Origin: Tychonema bourrellyi FEM_GT703
GTDB taxonomy: Bacteria > Cyanobacteriota > Cyanobacteriia > Cyanobacteriales > Microcoleaceae
Assembly (NCBI RefSeq): GCF_002412335.2
Contig: NZ_NXIB02000008.1
Location: forward strand, 1-48,167
Direction of reading: 5' to 3'
DNA: 48,167 nucleotides
The notes below the pieces were generated by a model, which did not search any database, was not told where the DNA came from, and saw nothing but the letters and a program-made list of their open reading frames with translations. Numbering within the stretch: position 1 is the stretch's first letter; the number at the start of each line of letters is the position of its first letter. The translations under genes and the position numbers were made by a program. This document shows positions 16,604 through 26,763 of the stretch, piece after piece.

Positions 16604-17104
16604 TCATGAATGATTTAGGATTGCTATATCACCGGATCTAAATGTGAATATTTGATTTTGAGTCATCACGAATATTAAACAACTCTCTGGAAAAACTAGC
16701 CAGACTTCCTGACAGCAAGATTCTAAATATTCCTGTGCTTTGAGAAAGACATCTTCAGCAATATCGGTGGGTGAAACTATTTCGGCAATTAAGGGGAAAC
16801 TTTGGGGTAAAGTGGCAATATTGCCAAATTGTGCGACTAATTCGGGTGTGAGATAAGCGACATCGGGGCGGCGAATTTGTCGGTTTGTGCGGCAAGGAAC
16901 CTCGACATAAGTTTCTCCACCTTGTCCGCTAGAATCTTTGTAGTCTCCCCAGTAACGACTTAGCCTTGACTGAATTTTACCCGTTTTTGGTGTCATGCCA
17001 TTTTTCTCCACAAGTTGGCCGTCTACCAATTCCATGCGATCGGGCGGAGCGGCTATGAACTCTTCTAGAGCTAAATTGTCTGATATTATGGTAGCAGTAA
17101 CCAT
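16604..17104 (-). CDS. Uma2 family (DUF820) protein, C-terminally truncated paralogue
   Basis: Closely related to the 7627-8172 gene: the same EEFIAAPPDRMELVDGQ start region, RRPDVAYL, LIAEIVSP and FLKAQEYLES blocks. It diverges after TFRSGDIA, where the paralogue continues for about 22 more residues; here the product ends after ILNHS. The tail and stop lie in atgatttaggattgctat, a sequence found again (inverted) at about 48115-48132. The normal 3' end has therefore been replaced by repeat DNA. The putative catalytic region is intact. ATG at 17104 follows GAGGAAAT, an adequate ribosome site. Confidence 0.84.
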   Translation of the reverse strand: MVTATIISDNLALEEFIAAPPDRMELVDGQLVEKNGMTPKTGKIQSRLSRYWGDYKDSSGQGGETYVEVPCRTNRQIRRPDVAYLTPELVAQFGNIATLPQSFPLIAEIVSPTDIAEDVFLKAQEYLESCCQEVWLVFPESCLIFVMTQNQIFTFRSGDIAILNHS

Positions 17105-17412
17105 AGTTATTTCCTCGCTTTTACAAAACTTACTTGTTACTATTATCAGCGATCGCCTGCCAAAAAGAGTCTTTAACCAATAGATGATTCACATCATTCG
17201 ACTAATAAAAAAAACACTCTTGACAGAAATATCTATTATAGCTTCCTACTTGACATAGCAAGGCTTCAGTGGTTTTACCTATCCCATGGTTGTTTGAATG
17301 ATTGATTCTTAAACTCTTGACAAAAGGTCAGACAGGATTTAACCTTGGTTTGATGTAATTGATTCAATTGATTCTTTGAATTATTACAAATCAATAAAAT
17401 GAGGAATTAGTG
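17105..17412. other. Intergenic region between Uma2 and FkbM genes
   Basis: About 300 bp between divergent genes. It contains three TTGACA-like hexamers on the + strand (about 17220, 17250 and 17317). A weak promoter for the FkbM gene might be TTGACA at 17317-17322 with TAACCT 17 bases later. GAGGA at 17401-17405 is a good ribosome site for the ATG at 17413. No gene seen. Confidence 0.4.
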
Positions 17413-18165
17413 ATGAAAAAACAAACTATCAAAAAGCTACTCCAAAAAAATAATCCCGTAGTTCTAGAAATCGGGGCATCCACCGGAGAAGATACCCTGG
17501 CTTTTCTCAGAGAATTTACCAATATTAAGTTATATTGTTTTGAACCAGACCCCCGTTGTCTAGAAATACATAAAAGCAAAGTTAACGATTCGCGATGTCA
17601 ATTAAATACGATCGCCATATCTGATGTAGATGGAGAAGCGGAATTTTATCAGAGTAGTGGTTCCTATGAAGGATTCACGGAATATTCAGAGTGGCTGCAA
17701 TCTTCTTCGCTGAAAACTCCCAAAAATCATTTAGAGGCGTATCCTTGGTGTAAGTTTGAAAATAAGGTAATAGTACCAACCCGGAGGTTAGATGCTTGGT
17801 TTGAAGAAAATCCTCTGGATGAAATTGACTTGATTTGGGCTGATGTACAAGGTGCTGAGGAGAATTTGATTAAGGGAGGATTGAAAACTTTGTCTCATAC
17901 TAAGTATTTTTATACTGAGTATGAAGATGATGAACTCTATGAGGGTCAAATTACTCTCGACCAGATTAAGAATTTGCTTCCTAATTTCAAAGCCATTGGC
18001 TATTTCGGAAACAATGTTTTATTCAAAAATACTGCACTCCCAGATTCATCTTTTAATAATGCCGATCAAACTGTTTGGCAGACTTGGGAGTTGTTTCCGC
18101 CGAAAGTCTGGCTGCAATTGATGAAAAGAAAGCTGAAGTCAAAAACTAAATCTCTGAATAAATAG
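17413..18165 (+). CDS. FkbM family methyltransferase
   Basis: A 250-residue class I SAM-dependent methyltransferase of the FkbM type, which generally O-methylates sugars or small molecules. SAM-binding motif I is VLEIGASTGEDTL, the acidic end of strand 2 is LYCFEPDPRC, and the FkbM signature appears as RLDAWFEEN followed by IDLIWADVQGAEENLIKGG. ATG at 17413 fits the GAGGA seven bases upstream better than the preceding GTG at 17410. It stands alone between a truncated Uma2 gene and a palindromic element. The nearby exostosin-like glycosyltransferase suggests glycan modification, but the two genes face each other and are not an operon. Confidence 0.88.
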   Translation: MKKQTIKKLLQKNNPVVLEIGASTGEDTLAFLREFTNIKLYCFEPDPRCLEIHKSKVNDSRCQLNTIAISDVDGEAEFYQSSGSYEGFTEYSEWLQSSSLKTPKNHLEAYPWCKFENKVIVPTRRLDAWFEENPLDEIDLIWADVQGAEENLIKGGLKTLSHTKYFYTEYEDDELYEGQITLDQIKNLLPNFKAIGYFGNNVLFKNTALPDSSFNNADQTVWQTWELFPPKVWLQLMKRKLKSKTKSLNK

Positions 18166-18178
18166 ACCTTCCTGGAAG

Positions 18179-18290
18179 TATAGCAGTCGCCAAGGCGCTT
18201 TAGTAATTGTTCCCTTCGACTCTTCGACCCTTCGACTACGCGAGCGGGCACAATAACTAAAGCGCCTTAACAACCTTGGCGGTTGCTATA
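18179..18290. repeat. MITE-like palindrome, tatagcagtcgccaaggcg ends (left of exostosin gene)
   Basis: Ends tatagcagtcgccaagg (18179) and ccttggcggttgctata (18290) are near-perfect inverted repeats. Inner arms contain gcgctttagt / actaaagcgc. A second element with the same ends lies at 19650-19745, on the other side of the 18456-19487 gene. Confidence 0.85.
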
Positions 18291-18337
18291 GTACAGAGAT
18301 AGGTTGATTTAAGGGAAACTAGGGGAAGATTGAACCT

Positions 18338-18444
18338 AAAAAGTCAGGACTTAGGCACTAAATAACCGAATTATGTTATTCTGAGGGAGGCGAAGAGTTT
18401 CAGAAGTTCTTCCTAATGTTAATATGGCGTAAGTCCTGACTTTT
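18338..18444. repeat. Inverted repeat with aaaagtcaggactta ends
   Basis: About 15 bp at 18338-18352 (aaaagtcaggactta) is repeated inverted at 18430-18444 (taagtcctgactttt), enclosing about 77 bp with no open frame. Shape and size fit a small non-autonomous element. It abuts the 3' end of the exostosin-like gene. Confidence 0.75.
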
Positions 18445-18455
18445 ATATGTTTATG

Positions 18456-19487
18456 CTATGAATGATTGACAGTTGCTAGAAAATTTGGGATGTATTTATC
18501 GGGAGCCATCAGTTTGTTATAAACAGCACGATTTTCCATTTTCATTTCCATAAATTCTTTTTCAGTTGTTTTCTCGAAGTGTTCACAAACAAAGTCTGAT
18601 ATATTATCAAGACAGTTAACTGGCACTTTGACCATATGTATTTGTGTTTCAAAGGGAAATACTCGATCGGTATCCACAATCAGTGGGATACGCCCTGCAT
18701 TTAAAGTCATATAAAAGCGTCCCGAGTAATTGCCATTTGCGCGAACACATAAAGCGTAGTCACACTTCTCCATGTTTTTAACAAATAGTTTTTCTAACAA
18801 TAATCTATTCTGGTTCACAGGATTGTAATAATCTTTCAATGAGTTTGTTACTTCAAATTGAGCGTCTATTCTTTGATCCGCTGTCAGGCGCTTAATCGCA
18901 ACTTCTCTCAACTTATGGCTCATGCCTTTTTGCAATCTGATATCAACTTTGCGAGTCCAGCTTCCTTGGGATAATATTGTTTTAGATATTGCGGTAGGCA
19001 ACATCTTCCCAATCTTGAAATATTTTCCTGCCGATGCAGTAGTTCCACAAAAACCAACAGCAGGCTTTGAAGAACGAGGCAGTATTGGTAAAGATTCTAA
19101 CTGTTTTTTTGTTTCGTGATTAGTCCAGTAAGGGCGTTCCGTTTCGTAGTCTTGTTTGAGACTTCTATAAACACCAAAACGCAGGATAGCTGCTTTTGGT
19201 ATTTCCAGAGGTGAATCCGAATCACAAGTAGCATCTATAACTAATGGCTTGCTGTAACGGGCAGCCTCCTGAACAGCATCGAAAACAGAGTTGTCTAAAG
19301 CTAAACTTTCAGGATTGAAGGCTTTGCGGGGAAAAATAGCAAGATCGCAATCTTGTATTGAAGTTACTTCAATACATTGGAATTCTGAAATAAATTTATC
19401 AAAAGCTCTGTCTCTATTATTGGGTCTAAGAGACCATAAACACTCAACTTTTGTATCACTACCTGCATTAAAAGTGTAGATTTTCAT
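18456..19487 (-). CDS. Exostosin-family glycosyltransferase-like protein
   Basis: About 343 residues with features of the exostosin (GT47-like) family: AVGFCGTTAS in the middle, YALCVRANGNYSGRFYMTLN and the adjoining NAGRIPLIVDTD-VFPF block, typical of the C-terminal nucleotide-sugar-binding half. These proteins transfer sugars onto glycans. The annotated frame can start with TTG at 19496, but ATG at 19487 (MKIYTFNAGSD) is the natural start. No signal peptide. It is flanked on both sides by palindromic elements with the same ends (18179-18290 and 19650-19745), which suggests acquisition or passive capture. Confidence 0.78.
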   Translation of the reverse strand: MKIYTFNAGSDTKVECLWSLRPNNRDRAFDKFISEFQCIEVTSIQDCDLAIFPRKAFNPESLALDNSVFDAVQEAARYSKPLVIDATCDSDSPLEIPKAAILRFGVYRSLKQDYETERPYWTNHETKKQLESLPILPRSSKPAVGFCGTTASAGKYFKIGKMLPTAISKTILSQGSWTRKVDIRLQKGMSHKLREVAIKRLTADQRIDAQFEVTNSLKDYYNPVNQNRLLLEKLFVKNMEKCDYALCVRANGNYSGRFYMTLNAGRIPLIVDTDRVFPFETQIHMVKVPVNCLDNISDFVCEHFEKTTEKEFMEMKMENRAVYNKLMAPDKYIPNFLATVNHS

Positions 19488-19649
19488 GAAAATCAATGTA
19501 TCAAAAGAGTGTACTTACCCATCCAATTAAACCAGATCCTAAAACCACCTAGGCGACATTGATTTAATAACGAATTGCCAAAATACGTGTAACAATCGCG
19601 ATCGCTAAAGCCAGAAAATCGATCGACGGGGTATCTGGTATTTTTCAAG

Positions 19650-19745
19650 TATAGCAACCGCCAAGGTGGTCAAGGTATTTATGCGATCGCTCCCTGACAG
19701 GAGTCGAAGGGTTCAATGATTTTCTTCGCCTTGGCGACTGCTATA
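19650..19745. repeat. MITE-like palindrome, tatagcaaccgccaagg ends (right of exostosin gene)
   Basis: Ends tatagcaaccgccaagg (19650) and ccttggcgactgctata (19745) are inverted repeats and match the element at 18179-18290. The inner part differs apart from a gtcgaaggg-like stretch. It lies just upstream of the XRE regulator gene. Confidence 0.84.
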
Positions 19746-19776
19746 GTTAGGATATACTAAATCTAGTGGTCTGTCA

Positions 19777-19989
19777 ATGGGTTTAATTAGATTGCGGGTT
19801 AGAGAATTTGCTGGCGAGAAAGGCTGGACGATCAAAGAGGTTTCTGACCGATCGGGAGTCAACTACAGCACCCTCAGCACCTATTCGCGTTCTCCAGGAA
19901 TGGCAATGGTTGATTTTACTTGTTTGCTCAAGTTGGCACGTACTTTTGACGTAATGGCGGAAGATTTGGTTGAGGTCGTCAAAGAGTAG
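19777..19989 (+). CDS. Small XRE/Cro-type helix-turn-helix regulator
   Basis: A 70-residue single-domain DNA-binding protein. KGWTIKEVSDRSGVNYSTLS forms the helix-turn-helix and LLKLARTFDVMAEDLVEVV the closing helices of the Cro/C1 fold (HTH_26-like). No dimerisation extension is present. It stands alone on the + strand, convergent with the frameshifted 20030-20289 gene. Such short XRE proteins are often antitoxin or phage-type repressors, but no toxin partner on this strand is visible. Confidence 0.85.
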   Translation: MGLIRLRVREFAGEKGWTIKEVSDRSGVNYSTLSTYSRSPGMAMVDFTCLLKLARTFDVMAEDLVEVVKE

Positions 19990-20029
19990 GTTGATCGCCT
20001 TTCACAGACTAATTATCCAGTCAATAATA

Positions 20030-20289
20030 TTACTCGACAGTTGCTAACATCTGATTGACAAACTCGCTTTGTTGTAGCGCTTCCCTGTCAGATGCAACTG
20101 GTTGATAAAAACAGTAACAAACCACAATTCGCTCCTCAGTATCCAAAGCAGAAAATTTGGGTTTTCTTCCCAAGTCCAATTCTCCCAAAGTATATTAGTT
20201 AGACCGCCCCTCGGCATGAGTTGACGTTCTTCCCAGCCGGGAGCACTCATGCTTTCAGTTTTGTAGACAATCCAGATTTTTTTTGCCAT
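20030..20289 (-). pseudogene. Small hypothetical gene broken by a single-base frameshift
   Basis: Read from ATG at 20289, the first 32 residues (MAKKIWIVYKTESMSAPGWE onward) are followed by an implausible W-rich tail ending at 20044. Shifting frame by one base near 20190 gives a regular continuation, TLGELDLGRKPKFSALDTEE then RIVVCYCFYQPVASD then SEFVNQMLATVE, stopping at 20030-20032. The intact ancestor was about 85 residues. A one-base deletion (real or a sequencing error) is the simplest explanation. Family not recognised. It lies 27 bases after the 20317-20721 gene on the same strand, so it may belong to the toxin/immunity cluster. Confidence 0.6.
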
Positions 20290-20316
20290 ATTTACCTCTG
20301 TCTTTTACCAATGAGA

Positions 20317-20721
20317 CTATTTTGATAAAGTGATTAGTTCAGGCAATTGTTCGCGCTCGGCCCACCAATCATCTAACGATATAGACACAAGTTGTACGTC
20401 ATCGGAATTGCTCAGCGATACTGGGGGTGAATCTGACCAAATTGTTCTGTAGATAAAATCAATTATTTCTATGATATCATCGCTATCGTAAGGGTAACGG
20501 CCGCCAGAAAAATCTTCATGGTTCACATCAGGATGTGTCAGCAAATATTCAAAAGCCAGTTTCAAATACTCCAAATCTCTATGATTGATGGCGTTTTGTT
20601 TCATCCACTGAACTAATGGCAAATATTCTTGCATTTCATCCGGCGGTAGTTCGTGATGATTGAACCACGCAACTGTTATGTCAGATAAATAGTGATTGAC
20701 CATTGCTGCACTAATTTTCAT
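20317..20721 (-). CDS. Candidate immunity protein for the adjacent RNase-A-like toxin
   Basis: A 134-residue acidic, helical protein (MKISAAMVNHYLSDITVAWF start; DSDDIIEIIDFIYRTIW; SISLDDWWAEREQLPELI). It lies 28 bases downstream of the toxin-domain gene on the same strand, the usual place for an immunity gene, and its strong acidity suits binding a basic RNase. I do not recognise a specific immunity family. Assignment rests on position, size and charge. Confidence 0.5.
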   Translation of the reverse strand: MKISAAMVNHYLSDITVAWFNHHELPPDEMQEYLPLVQWMKQNAINHRDLEYLKLAFEYLLTHPDVNHEDFSGGRYPYDSDDIIEIIDFIYRTIWSDSPPVSLSNSDDVQLVSISLDDWWAEREQLPELITLSK

Positions 20722-20749
20722 AATTATTTATCCTTGTTTTTGGATATGA

Positions 20750-21418
20750 TTAGGGTGGTGCTGTATAGCTTGCCGTAAGCTGATCCCAATTTCGAGCGTC
20801 AGGATAGTGCTGTTTTACTTCCCAGCGGTTAGTTGATGAATTCCATTCTAACTGAGTTTGAGTTCGTGTAAGTCCCTTAACAGACTGAGCGTTTGTGTAA
20901 ACTTTCCCTTGTTTTCCGCTAACAGGATCAGTTATTTTAACTTTAGTTCCTGAACCAACAAAGCCATCATCAATCGGCTTTCCGTGTTCTAGGATAATAT
21001 TGAATGACCCTTGTTTTCCTAATGGTGGGGGTTGGCTCAAATCAATACCTTCTCGTTTGGCGATCGCATTTAAGGCTGCTTGACGGGTTTCCAGCCAATC
21101 TTGATAACTATTGAAACGAGTTGAAGCCTGTGTTGGACTGAAAACCCCGTTGGGAGCAATACCAGTTGTCAGTCGATTTTCTAAGTCAATATTCGACCGA
21201 TCTGGGCCATGTCTGGCTAGACTATGACCTCCATCTTGGAGTTCGAGATTTTCAGCCGTTGCTTTGGCTATTTGCTCGTTTTGATTGGATTGCATAGATG
21301 GTGAGGATGCAGGATTGTTAGAGGGACTAGGATTTGGGTGATTGGGGTTATGAGTCACGTTGGCAGCTAAATTACTAACATAGTCTATGAGATTAGTTGC
21401 TAATGTCGTTGTTGGCAA
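20750..21418 (-). CDS. Orphan CdiA-CT-like RNase A-type toxin domain (5'-truncated)
   Basis: 222 residues from TTG at 21418. After a Pro/Asn/Ser-rich linker, residues 60-120 read LQDGGHSLARHGP, then ENRLTTG, then SPTQASTRFNSYQDWLETRQ. The G-G-H...A-R-H and A-S-T-x-F pattern is that of bacterial CdiA-CT RNase A-like toxins (His65 or His70 a likely catalytic base). The frame stays open without an ATG back to a stop at 21482-21484, adding LEFQLNQANNLAYQLP-like residues. This looks like the detached C-terminus of a longer polymorphic toxin (CdiA/RHS-type) whose delivery region is missing. The next gene is the likely immunity partner. It sits right beside the end of the ATP synthase cluster. Confidence 0.6.
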   Translation of the reverse strand: MPTTTLATNLIDYVSNLAANVTHNPNHPNPSPSNNPASSPSMQSNQNEQIAKATAENLELQDGGHSLARHGPDRSNIDLENRLTTGIAPNGVFSPTQASTRFNSYQDWLETRQAALNAIAKREGIDLSQPPPLGKQGSFNIILEHGKPIDDGFVGSGTKVKITDPVSGKQGKVYTNAQSVKGLTRTQTQLEWNSSTNRWEVKQHYPDARNWDQLTASYTAPP

Positions 21419-21586
21419 TTGGTATGCTAAATTGTTAGCTTGGTTTAGCTGAAATTCTAAGGAAACAAGTATTGGGTTTGTTTACACGACCCCTTGAGTA
21501 TCCCATGTGCGTCGCCCTGAGATTGTCGATATTGAGTTAAAGATTTTTCGTGGCGACGCACCCTACGACTACTCAAACAACGACAT

Positions 21587-21618
21587 AAAAAAAGCGCCTG
21601 AGTTCCCCCAGACGCCTA
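21587..21618 (-). terminator. Rho-independent terminator of the atp cluster
   Basis: On the minus strand aggcgtctg pairs with caggcgct across a GGGGAACT-like loop (one bulged G), followed by seven T residues. It lies 31 bases after the atpG stop. The spacer beyond it has another hairpin, tgcgtcgcc/ggcgacgca (about 21508-21560). Confidence 0.82.
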
Positions 21619-21648
21619 GCATAAAATCAACAAATTGTCAACCCTAAC

Positions 21649-22599
21649 CTAACCATTCAAAGCCTCAGCACCGCCGCAAACTTCCAGGATTTCCTGAGTA
21701 ATTGCCGCTTGCCGCGCCTTGTTATAAGTCAGCGTCAAACTACCAATCAAATCACTAGCATTCTCACTAGCATTATTCATCGCCGTCATCCGCGCAGCCA
21801 ACTCACTCGCAGCAGACTCTTGCAAAGCCCGCAGCAATTGGTTGTTCAAATACAACGGCAAAAGAGCATCCAGAATTTGCGCTGGATCTTGCTCAAAAAT
21901 CATGTCGCGTGGCAAACTCTTCGTAGGCGCTGCAACCTTGTCTCGCGAGACTTTAAACTCTCCACCTTGAGAAGTCAAGCGGAAGATTTCATCATCAGGA
22001 GTTTCCAAGCCTTGCGGATCGAGAGGTAGCAAGGTTTGAATTACTGGACGCGAACTAATTAGCGACACAAATTTAGTGTAAACCAACTCAATTCTGTCCA
22101 CTGTTCCTGATAGGAATAGAGACAACAATTCGTCAGCAATCATCGCTGCTTCCGGTGCTGTTGGAATCTGTTCCAAGTTAGTGTAAGTCGCATCAATTGG
22201 TTGTTCCCGGCGCTGGAAATACTGAGTAGCTTTCCGTCCTACCAAGATATATTTGAACTCTACGCCTTCGGCTTTCAGTTCCTTGGCGCGATTTTCCCCG
22301 TATCTGATGATGTTGCTGTTGTAGCCACCGCACAAACCCCGATCGCCCGAAACGACCAAAAGCCCCACAGTCTTAACTTCGCGTTTCTTCAACAGCGGCA
22401 AATCCAGGTTTTCAAACTGCAACCGTTCCGCCAAACCGTACAATACTTCTGCGAGGCGATCGGCAAAAGGCCGAGTTGCAGTAACCTGTTCTTGAGCGCG
22501 GCGCACCTTTGCAGCAGCCACCAAGCGCATTGCTTCTGTAATCTTTTTAGTGTTCTTGACCGACTTAATGCGATCGCGAATAGTTTTCAGATTTGCCAT
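21649..22599 (-). CDS. atpG: ATP synthase F1 gamma subunit
   Basis: The central rotor shaft of F1. N-terminus [20 protein letters not shown] and C-terminus [20 protein letters not shown] are the two conserved coiled-coil helices. At 316 residues it is longer than non-photosynthetic gamma subunits, in keeping with the 30-40 residue insertion of cyanobacterial and chloroplast proteins in the central region. The chloroplast regulatory dithiol cysteines are not apparent, as expected for cyanobacteria. Last gene of the cluster, 306 bp after atpA, followed by an intrinsic terminator. Confidence 0.97.
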   Translation of the reverse strand: MANLKTIRDRIKSVKNTKKITEAMRLVAAAKVRRAQEQVTATRPFADRLAEVLYGLAERLQFENLDLPLLKKREVKTVGLLVVSGDRGLCGGYNSNIIRYGENRAKELKAEGVEFKYILVGRKATQYFQRREQPIDATYTNLEQIPTAPEAAMIADELLSLFLSGTVDRIELVYTKFVSLISSRPVIQTLLPLDPQGLETPDDEIFRLTSQGGEFKVSRDKVAAPTKSLPRDMIFEQDPAQILDALLPLYLNNQLLRALQESAASELAARMTAMNNASENASDLIGSLTLTYNKARQAAITQEILEVCGGAEALNG

Positions 22600-22748
22600 A
22601 AATTTCTCCTTTTTTCTTAGCCTTTATTTCTGAGTTCTTAGTTCCCAGCCATCAATTTTTAAGCTTAGCTACGGTAGGGATAAGGCATTAACCATCGGTG
22701 TTAACTTAAGACTGAAACCCTGTGTCTCGATGTTTGTCTCGAAGTCTC

Positions 22749-22905
22749 GATCCCCCTAAATCCCCCTTAAAAAGGGGGACTTTAAGTGCTTCTAGTCTCC
22801 CTCTTAAAAAGGGTAACTTTCACGCTCTTGTCCCCCCCTTGTTAAGGGGGGCTAGGGGGGATCTGCGACTTAACTAATGACCAATGACTAATGACTAATG
22901 ACTAA

Positions 22906-22906
<1 letters not shown>
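22749..22906. repeat. G-rich 'gatccccc' repeats and a 7-bp array in the atpA-atpG spacer
   Basis: The 306-bp spacer carries hairpins of the type gatccccctaaatccccctt / aagggggac (22749-22780), a weaker tctcccttcttaaaaaggg-like one, and tccccccctt-gttaagggggg-ctaggggggatc (22831-22863). A ctaatga heptamer array follows at 22873-22906. Related copies lie at 34582-34614, 45050-45179, 45578-45611 and the window's right end. These hairpins may reduce or modulate readthrough from atpA into atpG. Confidence 0.82.
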
Positions 22907-24441
<1,535 letters not shown>

Positions 24442-24480
24442 TCAGTTGTCAGTTGTCAATTGTCAGTTGTTAGTCGATTA

Positions 24481-24637
24481 CAGAATCCGTTGCCGAACTT
24501 CCTTCTATCCGTTACATCCGTTACAGAATCCGTTGCCGAACTTCCTTTTATCCGTTACATCCGTTACAGAATCCGTTGCCGAACTTCCTTCTATCCGTTA
24601 CATCCGTTACAAAATCCGTTGCCGAACTTCCTTCTTC
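24481..24637. repeat. 43-bp tandem repeat array between atpH and atpA
   Basis: Unit starting cagaatccgttgccgaactt at 24481, 24524, 24567 and (variant caaaatcc) 24610, exactly 43 bp apart. The last copy runs up to the atpH stop codon. A separate gtcagtt heptamer array lies at about 24440-24470. Single copies of the unit occur at 4392-4438 (inverted) and 35905-35957. Confidence 0.9.
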
Positions 24638-25183
24638 TCAAGAACTTAAGCGAATTCCCAGACGGCGCAATTGTCCTCGCAGGCTGGCATCAATCACTTG
24701 AGAGCCTACTTTAATCACGACACCGCCGATTAAATCTGCGTCAATTTTGGTTTCAATTTCCACTTGCCGCGCACTCGTCATCGCCTGCACTTTTTCGCGA
24801 ACAGTTTGCTGTTGAGCATCTGAAAGCGGTACAGCCGAGGTAACTTCAGCCAATACAGTTTGGTTGAGTTCTCGGAGTTGGGTCAAGTATTGTTTGCCAA
24901 TACCTTCTAAAAAAAGAATCCTTCCTTTGTCTATTAACAGGCTCAGAAAGCTTCGCATCAAGGGGTTCATATCTTCCCCTGCTATTTGCTTAATCACAGC
25001 TTTTTTAGCATCTGGTTTAATCAGAGGATTGCCTAAAAATTGACGCAAATCCTCAGAACTTTCTAGCAGACCCAGCAAAGAACGAATTTCAGTGCCGAAC
25101 TCCTCTGAAAGATTGTTAGACTTAGCCAATGACATCAAAGCGGATGCGTAAGGCTGTAAAACTTGTGTGTTGACTTTACTCAC
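24638..25183 (-). CDS. atpH: ATP synthase F1 delta subunit
   Basis: The peripheral-stalk cap linking F1 to the b/b' stalk (OSCP homologue). 181 residues, with VLQPYASALMSLAKSNNL at the N-terminus and IGGVVIKVGSQVIDASLRGQ-LRRL near the C-terminus as in all delta subunits. It is 3 bp downstream of atpF. Its stop borders the 43-bp tandem array, so the final residues (RRLGIRLSS) may have been touched by the repeat edge, although the length is normal. Confidence 0.95.
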   Translation of the reverse strand: MSKVNTQVLQPYASALMSLAKSNNLSEEFGTEIRSLLGLLESSEDLRQFLGNPLIKPDAKKAVIKQIAGEDMNPLMRSFLSLLIDKGRILFLEGIGKQYLTQLRELNQTVLAEVTSAVPLSDAQQQTVREKVQAMTSARQVEIETKIDADLIGGVVIKVGSQVIDASLRGQLRRLGIRLSS

Positions 25184-25186
25184 GTT

Positions 25187-25714
25187 TTAGCCTCCCAGTA
25201 ACGCAATGCTGCGATCGATTAATTGGTGTTGAGCGTTTTCGTCCAAGCTAGTTTTTAGCTGGCTTTCCACCTTTGCTAATGCCAGAGATACAACAGCCGA
25301 TCGCAGTTGGGCGATCGCTCTTTCCCGCTCCGATTCCAACTCTTGACCTGCTGTTGCTTTCATGCGTTCAACGTCCTGCGCCGCTTGAGCTAGAATTGCT
25401 TCTTTAGCCTTCTTCGCAGTTTCTTCAGAAGCAGTACGAATTCGTTCTGCTTCTGCTTGTGCTTGAGTCAATTTTTGCTGTTGCTCTGCTAGAGCTGCTG
25501 CGGCATCTTTTTGGCGTTTTTCTGCTTCGAGAATCGCCTCTTGGATGCCCGTGCGCCGCTCATTCAGGATGTTTCCCAAAAAGCCGCGCCCGAAATAAAA
25601 CAGCACTGCAATAATAATGACCAGGTTAATCAGATTGGTTTCTAAAATATCAGAATTGAAACCGAAACCACCTTCCCGGCTAGCTTCTGTGGCTAGCAAT
25701 AAAACAGTCCCCAT
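25187..25714 (-). CDS. atpF: ATP synthase F0 subunit b
   Basis: Peripheral-stalk subunit. After a short N-terminal region, one membrane segment ([18 protein letters not shown]) is followed by a long charged, Ala/Gln/Glu-rich coiled coil ([20 protein letters not shown] onward). 175 residues. Cyanobacteria carry b and b' as a heterodimer; this is the b copy, downstream of b' (88-bp gap) and just upstream of atpH. The coding end of the preceding gap contains a partial ttttagattttagatt repeat. Confidence 0.95.
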   Translation of the reverse strand: MGTVLLLATEASREGGFGFNSDILETNLINLVIIIAVLFYFGRGFLGNILNERRTGIQEAILEAEKRQKDAAAALAEQQQKLTQAQAEAERIRTASEETAKKAKEAILAQAAQDVERMKATAGQELESERERAIAQLRSAVVSLALAKVESQLKTSLDENAQHQLIDRSIALLGG

Positions 25715-25801
25715 GATAGTCTTCCATAATTGCGCGTGCAGGTGGGCTGAACCAATTTTAGATTTTAGATTGAGTCCAAAATCTAAAACTATTCAATTTC
25801 A

Positions 25802-26287
25802 CTATTTGACCAGCTCCGGCCCTAATAGCTTCTCTAGAATTTGGCGGCTCAGGGAGTCCACTTCTTGTTCTAGCGATCGCATTGCATCTTGCTTTTGCTG
25901 CTCAATCTCTTGTCCTGCTTTTTCTCGCGCGACTTGAGCTTCTTTTTGAGCCTCAGCTACTTTCACCGAAGCACTTTTTTGAGCTTCTGCTTGAGCAACA
26001 GCAATCACCTTTTGAGATTCCCTGCGAGTATCTCCCAGTTTTTGCTCATACTCGTGGGCTAGTTGCTGAGCTTTAGCCAAGCGTTCTTTCGCTGCAACTT
26101 GAGTGTTACGAATGTAATCTGCCCGTTCCTCAATAGACTTGGTGAGCGGCTTGTAAAAAATTACATTCAAGACTGCGACTAAAATCAAAAACTGCACCGC
26201 CATCAGAGGCAGAGTAGCATCAATATCAAAAAGTCCGCCTTCTTTTGCTGCTTCTTCAACTGCTAGTAATACTGTCCAGTGCATCAT
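25802..26287 (-). CDS. atpG': ATP synthase F0 subunit b'
   Basis: Second stalk subunit of photosynthetic F0 (also called AtpX or AtpF2). 161 residues with [20 protein letters not shown] as its N-terminal signature and membrane helix, [20 protein letters not shown] after it, then a coiled coil. It forms the b/b' heterodimer with the next gene's product. Gene order c - b' - b is the cyanobacterial norm. ATG at 26287, or two codons in (MHW). Confidence 0.95.
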   Translation of the reverse strand: MMHWTVLLAVEEAAKEGGLFDIDATLPLMAVQFLILVAVLNVIFYKPLTKSIEERADYIRNTQVAAKERLAKAQQLAHEYEQKLGDTRRESQKVIAVAQAEAQKSASVKVAEAQKEAQVAREKAGQEIEQQKQDAMRSLEQEVDSLSRQILEKLLGPELVK

Positions 26288-26389
26288 GTTTTTTTGACGG
26301 CTCCCACCTAATTCGATCTGAGATTTTCGACTTTGGATTTTGGAATCTAATTACCATCCAAAATCCAAAATCGATCGAACCCCAAATTA

Positions 26390-26710
<321 letters not shown>

Positions 26711-26763
26711 TTAAGTTCGGAAATTTAATTTTTCCTCTCTCATTCTGGATCGTTTATCGTTAA

